Source: Hypsibius dujardini (lineage: Eukaryota > Tardigrada > Eutardigrada > Parachela > Hypsibiidae). Taken from it: a DNA stretch of 48,683 nt. A program made the position numbers and the translations under genes. Location of the stretch: NCBI GenBank assembly GCA_001579985.1, contig LRSR01004756.1, forward strand, positions 1 through 48,683. The letters are read 5' to 3'. The notes under the pieces are model-generated. The model worked only from the letters and a program-made list of their open reading frames with translations. It was not told where the DNA came from and made no database searches. The stretch's first letter is position 1. Each line of letters opens with the position of its first letter. Below are positions 40,023 through 48,683 of the stretch, one piece after another.

Positions 40023-40658
40023 AGTTGGACTTGTAAATATGTTTATCCAACTGAAGTTATAAGTGTGAAAAATTCAGCAAAATCCAATAGATTGCACTTT
40101 TTATGAAAACTAATTTTTTTTAAATGTTGGCTGAAGTTTTTTTGGCCGACATATTGGCCAAAGACATTTCTATAAAGTCAAAAGGTGAAGAAATAGCTTT
40201 TGGCGTCGACATAAAACTAAATACCAATCGACAAACGAATATAAAATTTGACGGGGGGATGTTAAATTTTGCATGCTTCTCCATTCTTTTGAAGACTGAT
40301 CGGCCCACTTAAGATTTTCGTTTTTGTCAATGCGGTGGTGTAAAGTACCACTCTTGTGCTGATCCAGTGATGTCGTTTTAAACTCGAAGTTATTTACGCC
40401 AATTGAACAAATATTGAGCAACATGTTTTGATTTTCACTTTAGCCATAGCCATAATTATAAAGATGAGACATTCCCTAGCGGGAAACAGCGATTTCATTG
40501 TGTGGACGACCAAATTAATGCTATATTAAATATAACATTAGGTGCAGATGTGTGCACGTTTAATTTCACCCTCTGCAGATTTTGCACGCCTCCTTAAAAG
40601 CAATGGCTGACGATTTCCAAACGTCACTGATGGTTTGATAAAATGCACTAGGAGACAC

Positions 40659-40721
<63 letters not shown>

Positions 40722-42515
40722 GGAAGGCAGACAGACGCTCTTTTGAGCTCTATTTAGGTCACATAAAAATCAGATTCACGTAACATTAAAAGTTGAACTA
40801 CTCTCATTGTCTTCTTCCAGTAAATATGTGTCATCTAATGCAGCCTCCCTGGGCAAAAGCAAAACTTTCGGATGCATAATACGAACATGCTTGCGAGCAT
40901 TGTTAAGCACCATCCGTTTTTCAGTATAATGTCAGTCCTTCGGTTTCAAGACAATCCATAGCGAATGCGAATAACGTCGTCAAAAAAATCATAAGTTGGC
41001 AGTCAATAAGATCGAGATCTTGGAGCGGTCTAATGCATAATGAGGCATAATTAAGGTCTCCAGATAAAGGAATTATAGTTTATCGAGGTCGTGAAAGTAA
41101 AACTAATATAACTCTTAAGCGAGAATTTATTTAGGGAATTGCTCTACATCGAGTAAAGGGCTTAATTTTAAGGACGAGCAAGGCCTCCAAGCATTCCCAC
41201 ACTTATAAGGTTTTTCAGCGACTTGCCCTCAAGTCAAACTAGAATGTTCTAGCAAAATTCTGCTTAGAATAAAACGGATATTCGAGTCATGTTTCTATTT
41301 GAAAGCGTTTGGGGTGTGGCTTGTCGGTTCTACCCAGAACTGACCACCTCGTAGAATTCCAATAAAACCCACAACAAACTTTTATTTTGAGCTGTAAATT
41401 TTGAAAAACATGAAGTCCCAACTTGTTATTGGTATCAAAATATTTCTAGATTAAGTAAGGATAAAGTAACAACAAATTGAAGGAAGGGGGAACACATTGA
41501 TTTCTCTCACTCAAGTTCGCTCTGTCAGTCTAGTGGAAGTGATTTGTCCGTAGGGCCCTAATGTGAGGTAAGGTAAAGGGAAATTTGCCCTTCACTAATA
41601 TGTCACGTGACTACCATGAAACTGCCAGTCAGCAGTCCTCCCACAATTAGCGCTTCTTTTGTAGAATAATCAGCCTGCTCAGAAAAGAATTAGATTTTAT
41701 ATGATCACTTTACTGAGCTGGAATGATCCGAAAATAGGCACTAGTAATTTTGTGCTCACATAACGTCATCTCGGACATTTCCTTTCAATTTAAAAGGCCG
41801 CCTAGTGTAACGCGCACTGCAACCCTCAAGTGAATAATTCCAGTGATGGACCGCTTAGAGGCTTGGCGAGGTATGAAACAAGGCCTATATAAAAACCTAG
41901 CGGATAGTTACGCAGCATGTCATGTCACTAGCATACCGGTTAAATTCTTATGTCATTGTGTCATTATGTTAGTACAGTATAGGATAGTCACCGCTTAGGA
42001 TGACCTTTCATCGGAAGACTACAATTTGCTCTTCACGTGAATTTGTCACTCAAACGCAGTGAGGTGCCGTCAAATGGTGAGCACATTTGATGGTGGCATT
42101 TGCTGCATACTCAATGAGCGCCCACGAAGAACTTATTGCGCGGTTAAAAACACGTGAAGTCGCAATGTCGGTCAAATTGAGGAGTGGGAAAATTGGCACG
42201 TTCTTCTTTGTTACAATCATTTTCCGCACATGATTCCTCTTGCCATTTTATGGCTCCAGATTTATTAACGCCCAATCATGTGCCAGTCAGTTCATTTGAA
42301 GTGCAACCGTTTGACTTCACATTAAATCTAAATCATTTAGCGGTAGTTACGGAACAAACCATTTACGAGACCAGGCTTTCATTTATGAATCAGGAACTTT
42401 ACTCGGATCTTTTCCCCCTTCTAACCAATCAATCATACAATATTCTTTCATGCCATTTCAAGGTGAAAATTGCAGCCGCAACCGTTTTTTTTTACCTTAA
42501 ACGTGAGCGCCAGCA
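40023..42515. other. Gene-poor stretch
   Basis: About 2.5 kb with no gene I can support. It contains the AGAC microsatellite at 40662-40721 and a TATA-like CCTATATAAAAACC at about 41883, roughly 630 bp upstream of the next start codon. The open frame at 42184 has no recognisable content. Confidence 0.45.
40662..40721. repeat. (AGAC)n microsatellite
   Basis: About 15 uninterrupted tetranucleotide units, flanked by imperfect units (GACACAGAGACAG and AGGAAGGCAGACAGAC). Confidence 0.97.
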
Positions 42516-45500
42516 ATGTCCTTCTTATATCCTGTGGTCATCGTACTCCGACTACTGCAATTGGTGGGACGGACAAGAACCTTACAGCTAGAACTGGTAA
42601 CGCCGGCGTATCATGGCACAGATTCGGCGTCGTCGACGCCCTACCTTCTACCTGCTTTTCAATCGGGCCTTGATTTGTTTCGCGAGCAATCCCCGCAGTT
42701 TAATGTCTCACATACTTTCCTGTGGGACGCTGAAGCGCCCAACTGTACGGTGCAGCAGTACAACGCTCGCGATCTGCTGGCAAAGTGGTACTACGGCCGT
42801 CAGACCACAACTACTGTTCCTGTGATTTATGGCTCCGGTAAAGGGCCGTTTATAGTTTGGATCTTTCGTCTCATGAGAAGTGTGCGTGACGGCATGGCCG
42901 CGTGTGCATAGCTCTCTCGCGTTGTATCTCCTGTGAGACGAGCAGCGGATCGCACATAAAAGTGATTTGCGTTGTATCTCACGTTGTACGCGTCACTGCT
43001 TCGTCACGATCTTGTAATCTCACGCACAAATCCAAACTATAACAGCGCCTTAATGGTGCTTTACGTATAATGTATCGTAATAGGAATTTACAATCAGTGC
43101 ACGTACAAGTTGTAACGAGTTCAAGTACAACTGCGTTTGCAACAGCTTCTGGCGATTAGTCGGACACCCTCTTTTGGTATTTACATAGACCACTCTATTA
43201 TATTAGTGACTTCCCACAGAACATGAACGGCAAAATTGGTTGCTTGGTTTTGCCAATGGCTCAAATGAATATTCTTTGTATTGATTGATTGATTGAGAAT
43301 GAGACCTCCTCAACCTGTTATCCCACGGGAAGGCAAGACAATTTTTTTGATGAACCCAGAAGGGAAGACCCACCGAGAAATTGGCGGTTATTTCTGCTAC
43401 GGTGAGGATTGGTCCCGAAAAGTGATGAACTTAATTAATTTTCAGTGATTGCTGTGCAAATGCTGCAAGAAATTATTTTTTGTGGGGTTTCGGAGTGGTC
43501 CATGTTTAAACCAAAAATTCACAAAATGGTTCCAAGTTAGCACCGAAACAATAAGGTGGTCTATGTTTACACCAAAAAAGGGTGTCCGACTTATCGCCGA
43601 AAGCTGTTGCAAACGCAGCTGTAAGCTTATCTAATAAGCAAGCAGTTTTTTTTAAAATTCATTATGCAAATCTGTCTTAGTATTCGAAGGTGTTGACGAC
43701 GAAGGTGTTGCGTCTGCTTACAGGCTGCATCGAAGGGTACGAGATCAATATGATGGTGAGAGAATGGAATATCATGATGATGCTGACGTAAGTATACAAT
43801 CAATTTGTATGACTTGAATTCTGTCATTAAAATCCAGTGAAAGAGAGCTGTTGAGTAGGCGTTTAAAACGTTTCCCTTCAAGCTGTCGAAAACCGGAGTA
43901 GCAATTTCGTAGAGTACGCTAATTAATGGCCGTATTGAATCTTTGAAGCACCCCACAAAATTATTCTTGATCACACTTAGCTAAGCCTATGTCAGCTCAG
44001 CCTATCACGCACTTATTTAGGCGTAAGACTACACTGAAGAATCAGTGTGAAATTCGAAAAAATGGAAAACATATTTTCTCTTACCAACGACGTACACACA
44101 AAGTGACCTCTGTTGTCGGTGTATGATCTGAGGAATCGTGCATTCCTAAGGATCTGTGAAATATTCGCTATCCACATTCAGTGGCATTTCCCTCCCGAAT
44201 GCTGTCGTAAGAGATGCCAAAAACTAAAAACAGTTAACTAATTAGCCTTTTTAGCTGACGAAACGTTAGCTGATCAAAAAAAGGTTTTCGCTCAGTTTTT
44301 TTAGTGGTGACTAAAACTTTTAGTTTAGTTTTTTAGTTTTTTAGTTATTATAAAACTGTTTTCTTGTTTAATTGGTTTCTACCGTGGGTTATTAGAAAGG
44401 TTTTTTCTTATACTGTGCGTTCATTGGAGGGATTTCATTTTGAGTCACGCGTGTTTCCTTAGCGTCAATATCGGCGAAACTGTCCGGAACAGAACGATTG
44501 CCCCGACTTGGGTCAGCGCCTCGCCCATCCCGGATAATTCCGACTACATTTACCAGTCCTTCCTGCAGCGTTTCAACTGGACCACTGTCGTGGCCGTCCA
44601 CGACGAAACTTCTATTCCGGTGTATGGGCTAGTGGCGTGGTTCATACCGATCGTTATGAAGAAGCCCAATTTCAACGCCACGTACTGGTCCTTCTCCTCG
44701 ATGCGGGACACCGCGCGAGTTAACATCATTCTGCAAGCGCTAAAAGAAGTCACCCGCGGTAAGAATTCCAACAGTGATTGGCGGGCTTGAAAAAGTAAAA
44801 ATTTTTATGATGTTTTAGTTATTTGCTATTTTGGGAATGGAATTTCGCTCAGATCGTTTTTGGTGAGCAAATTTTTTATTACAAACTCTGACGTCAAAAT
44901 GAACCTGTGCATATTTTTGCTGGTATTAATTCTCAGCTCGCTGCAGCGGATCATAACATGACGAACGGCGATTATGTAGGTAGCAGGGCTCTCTTTTTTT
45001 AATTTCATTTTACAGTTTGTCATCAATATTGCAGGTCTTTATTGCTTATCAACTCTTCAGCAATCGTCTATACGGCAACTTCAGCTGGCAATTTTTCGAC
45101 AAGGATGATGAGGTCAACGGGGCCATCAATGTTTAACGCTTTCCGAGTCAGATCGTGACAGATTAATTTGTCACGTTCCTCTGTTCCTTGCAGAAAGCCC
45201 GGCGAGCTTTCAGAACGGTTTTTAAGGTCAACGGCATCTATCGAGATCCGGAACAGGCATACCTACTCGATAAATGGCTCCCATTGTGGAGAAATTCCAC
45301 ACCACTCCCTGATCCGGTAAAGCATTGACATTTGACTATATAAAAACGCACCTTGGGAGATTTCAATGCCTCAGATCCAAAATTATACTGTTGTTGACTG
45401 CAGATCAAAGGAAATATTTTTGTATTACAAATTTGGTTTAGGAATGCGGGGGAGGGCGCAATTTAAAGCGTGGGATATGATTCCGTGTTTAATTATGGCA

Positions 45501-47486
45501 AGGCGGTCAAGATGTCTTAGCCTCGGCAATTATTTTCAGTTTAATGTAAAATTGAAGATAAGGCGGTTGTGATTGCGTAGAATTATTTGAATTAACTGAA
45601 ACATTAAAGCGAATCAATATACAATAGCGAGAAGCCATGTCGGCATGCTTCTTGGCATGGTTATCCCTCAACGTGATAACAGGAAAGGTCACATGTTAGG
45701 CGGTACCATACCTCGTGTCAACACATTCGGGATTTCAACTCTTGGGTCAGGTAAGCGTATACGCTTGAACATTTGTCATGACCATTCATGTGAAGAATGT
45801 AAAAAAATAGTTAAATTTAAGAATGGTTGCTTCAAGCGATCAGGGACGCGTATGTGCTCTCATGGTGCCGACGCGTGTGCACATGCCATTATTCAAAAAT
45901 ACAAAGCAATGTTTTATATTACTAAATCAGCGGCGCCATCAGGAAAAAATGCTCCAAGGGGGAGGTGGGAAGTGCAACGACCGAGGCAGATATCATTTTC
46001 GACAGTTAGAATTTTGAGGTAGTAAACCAAATCGTTGCCATTTTTTGCCCGGGAGACGTTCACAACTTTTCTTTTCCTCATATTCCCTCAAATGTATATA
46101 TATCTTGTTCAGGATTGCATTTCCTTTGTTTTGACATCATACACATTTTTAGAGCGTGGCCTCTGAGCGCCCTTTGCCCCTCGGGGCATGTGTCGACCCC
46201 CCCCCCGAAAGCAGAAAGCAGCCTCTACCAATAAACTGAAGGATTATCAATTATTCATCTGCAAGGGCGGCAGTAGATGATTGGTGAATTTCTCATCACG
46301 ACTGATCTCTTTTTTCACCTCTGAGATCGTCGATTGCTTTTGGGCCACTTTTCATAGCCGTTTTTGTCTTATCGATACGTAGATGCTAGCCTCCATAAAC
46401 TCATCCGACCGTGCCAGCTTGCAAAACGGAACTTTTCTTGCCAGTCAGTTCTTCAATCGTTCTTTCGCGGTTGACGTTGGAAACATCACCTTCAACAGCG
46501 TAACCATGCGAGAGATCTGTGCCAGCATCTTGCAGTTCAACGAAGTGTCGGAGCGCCTCGAGGTAGGCCAACCATTTCACTTTTTTTCTTAACACAATTA
46601 AGTCGCCCCCGAAATTATTCTCTGTTATCAACTTACACAGACAATCATGTACGCCTTTCAAGCGCGTGAAATAAACGCCTACCCAGACTGGAACGTGGTG
46701 AGGAATCTGACGTGGTTTGGGGGCTACACCTTCCCACCAAACGAGCCGCGCTGTGGTTACAAGGGTGACAGGCACTTTTGTAGAGTGGAAAGTAAGTGAA
46801 GTTTAGTTTTTTTTATTTAAATAAATACGTTTTTAATTCTCTTCACGCATTTGCGTATTCTATTGAACATCACTCTAGGTCATCTTACTCAACCAATATC
46901 TTTCGGCATTGTCATCACGGTAGTCGTTTTTTCGAGCGTCTGCTACATTGCTTTCTTGTAAGTGCCAAATCAGAATCTCACAAAGAGTAAACTGTAGTGC
47001 GCGCGCCCAACGCTTTCTCAAAAAGGGAATTCACTGTTTGGCTGTGACCTTTGCCTTCAGTTAAAAGTCTTATGTGCGTGCGATGTTCACCATGTTGATG
47101 AGTTGGCGAGGGATTAGGGAAATCGAAAGCCGTTTGATTCAGTTCCATTTTTGGGGCGGGATTGATCCGGCAGTTTCATTTAAAATATAAAACTAATTTA
47201 TCTTTGTAAACTGATTAAGAAATTATTTATATTTACGAGTTAAATTTTAATTGTTTCAAATAGTCTGAACTAAAGAAGAAGGGCCTCAACTAAACCGTTA
47301 CGCCCCAGGTTGAGTCCTTGTTGGCCCTCTCGCAGGATTCACCGACGCTACAACATTGATCCGACGTGGTATTCATTGGAATTGGGGCAGTTGGTATTGC
47401 CGGAATGCGTGCCGTGGGTTAGCTGGATGAGCATCGCCAAATCCATTCTCTTGCCGCGTCCTTTGCCAAAAAGGCTGCTAAAGTGA
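42516..47486 (+). CDS. ANF-receptor-fold membrane receptor (natriuretic-peptide/guanylyl-cyclase receptor type)
   Basis: Exons in frame with GT-AG: 42516-42837, 43724-43787, 44463-44758, 44947-44975, 45035-45130, 45194-45316, 46383-46562, 46641-46791, 46879-46957 and 47336-47486; about 496 residues. A signal peptide (MSFLYPVVIVLRLLQLVG) is followed by TPAYHGTDSASS, FLWDAEAPNC, GCIEGYEIN, FNWTTVVAVHDE, MTNGDYVFIAYQL, NGTFLASQFFNRSF and a Cys pair (RCGYKGDRHFC). One transmembrane helix (ISFGIVITVVVFSSVCYIAFL) and a juxtamembrane stretch IHRRYNIDPTWYSLEL follow. This is the extracellular architecture of receptor guanylyl cyclases. The model ends with a tail of about 48 residues, like the clearance receptor NPR-C; alternatively a donor in the last exon leads to kinase-homology and cyclase exons beyond the window. 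About 15-20 residues expected between exons 6 and 7 (near 45317-46382) were not found and may be a missed small exon. Confidence 0.75.
42853..43039. mobile_element. Small MITE in receptor intron 1, TA duplication
   Basis: Ends TAGTTTGGAT...ATCCAAACTA, flanked by TA (42851-42852, 43040-43041), 187 bp. The insertion starts only 15 bp past the exon 1 splice donor. Confidence 0.85.
43128..43621. mobile_element. Second MITE in receptor intron 1, TA duplication
   Basis: Inverted repeats of about 75 bp: left CAACTGCGTTTGCAACAGCT, then AGTCGGACACCC and TACATAGACCAC; right the complement. Flanked by TA (43126-43127, 43622-43623). No ORF of transposase type. Confidence 0.85.
44214..44352. repeat. TTTTAGTTTAG-rich dispersed repeat in receptor intron 2
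   Basis: Opens GATGCCAAAAACTAAAAA and ends in TTTTAGTTTAGTTTTTTAG, the same style as 7576-7870 in the GPCR intron. Confidence 0.5.
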
Positions 47487-48683
47487 CTGCCCAAATACAT
47501 TTACATTTAAGTTACATTTAACTAACCAGAAATATCAGGAGAGTTCACTAGCAATTACTCCACTCTATATTTCACTTGTGAACAATATTTACGAAACATA
47601 TTTGCGTCTATGATACTCATTTGTATGTATGTATATATATATATATATATATATATTTATTTATTTCGTTCGTAGCCAGATTGTAGAAGGTGAGCAGACT
47701 AATTCTTTAATTGTAAGGACAACGACATGTAATCGAAAGGGTTTCCGACGCTGCTACCCAACCCGTTAAGGGTCTAGCCTTAACTCCTAATTACATTTTT
47801 AGGAATGAAGAATATATCAACTCCTCGCATCACAGCAAGTAATCCAGCACTTGCATGTCACGCGTCACGCGAAGAAATGGAAATTAGTTGAGCCGAACTT
47901 GCAGTTTTCATACCGCTATCTTATAAGAATTCAAATTAAATATTCCAGTAGTTGGCGCAGATGTGCTATGTTTTCTACTTGACACAATGACCCCCGAATT
48001 ATTCACTTACATTTAAAAAATGAATAATAACGAGTTTCGCATCTCGCATATTTTTGATTGATTTTATAGTTCTGACTGCTGATCCGTATGCGAATTCCCC
48101 TTAACCAACTCATGGTTAATTTTTTTGACCCGTTGACAGAACACTGTCCAGCTTCGTGACGTGTATGAATTAGATCCACTCTGAGGGGTAACGGACTTGG
48201 GGGGGGGGATTGAGCTTGCCCAGGGTAAATTTTTAGTCCAAATTAAGCCCAAAATGGCGGGAGCAACTTCAAAATATTCAAAGAATCAAATATTTCGGAT
48301 GAGAATGCCCAAATTCCAAATTAAGTTTTTTATCACAAAACCTGCTTAAAAATTTATGAATTGTTATTAAAAACATTTTCCGGAGACAGCAATGTTAAAA
48401 ATTTGATTAACCTTCGCCCCCAATGCGAACTATAGTTAATGTGAACTTAAATCTATTAATGCAAGGCCAAAACAAAGTCAAAATAGAATTGCCTAATCTT
48501 CTCCTAGACTGCTGCCATTGATTGTAGCACCTACCCCCGATAGGCAGGCTATTCTAAAATTAACGTGACAAATAAATTAATCAATAACATTAGTATTTCA
48601 GCACTGTTACGCCGAAGTACAGACTTCTCTTATCTTTCCCCATTTACGAATCCCAATACTGTACGCTCCCGATCTCAAGGGTC
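47487..48683. other. AT-rich end of window, no gene recognised
   Basis: Contains an AT dinucleotide microsatellite (about 47631-47656) followed by TTTA repeats and a G9 run near 48200. I looked for kinase-homology or cyclase exons of the receptor gene on the plus strand and saw none. Confidence 0.5.

Noticed and set aside
42184-42591. 135-codon plus frame just upstream of the ANF receptor start
   Set aside because: No domain or signal peptide, and it overlaps the real first exon in another frame.
1-48683. Bacterial operon, CRISPR array, tRNA or rRNA genes
   Set aside because: Genes are intron-split with AATAAA signals; no array with spacers, no cloverleaf with consistent T-arm and no rRNA-like stretch was seen.

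Overview
The window looks like nuclear DNA from a tardigrade, most likely Hypsibius or a close relative. The genes are eukaryotic and broken by short GT-AG introns. A five-unit run of the 10-mer AAAACCCATC lies at 17899-17948; its reverse complement, GATGGGTTTT, is the repeat I recall as the proposed telomere repeat of Hypsibius. The genus is an inference from sequence style, not from a database search. There are no operons, CRISPR arrays or convincing tRNA/rRNA genes.

Layout. 1-3000: a fold-back repeat and a minus-strand gene made of six 57-residue Cys-rich modules. 3.2-6.5 kb: retrotransposon debris and repeats. 6.9-8.3 kb: a three-exon rhodopsin-like GPCR (minus). 9-13 kb: repeats, a solo LTR and a dead copy of the last exon of the neighbouring HSD17B10 gene. 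14-16 kb: a complete five-exon HSD17B10-type dehydrogenase gene (minus), with a minisatellite in intron 1. 17-19.8 kb: MITE, interstitial telomere-like repeat, an orphan pseudokinase C-lobe, a solo LTR and a second MITE copy. 19.7-23.5 kb: a kinase gene (minus) whose intron holds a PIF/Harbinger-like MITE and a dead mariner. 25.8-29.6 kb: a tandem pseudokinase-kinase gene with a C-terminal membrane anchor (plus). 30-32 kb: a solo LTR split by a structurally intact DD37D mariner-like transposon. 32.3-33.5 kb: gene X, a helical protein frameshifted at an A run. 36.4-38.7 kb: gene Y, the same N-terminal region fused to a pseudokinase. 39.7-40 kb: a fragment of the C-terminal domain of the 20-kb kinase. 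42.5-47.5 kb: an ANF-receptor-fold membrane receptor gene (plus), possibly without a kinase/cyclase half.

The biologically most striking part is 18-40 kb: five loci that share kinase/pseudokinase lobes or their accessory domains, with atypical HGD and DLD motifs in place of HRD and DFG, and a recurrent phase-1 intron exactly at the hinge. It looks like a lineage-specific expanded kinase/pseudokinase family still being reshuffled by transposons. At least ten transposon-like units can be bounded, several with target-site duplications.
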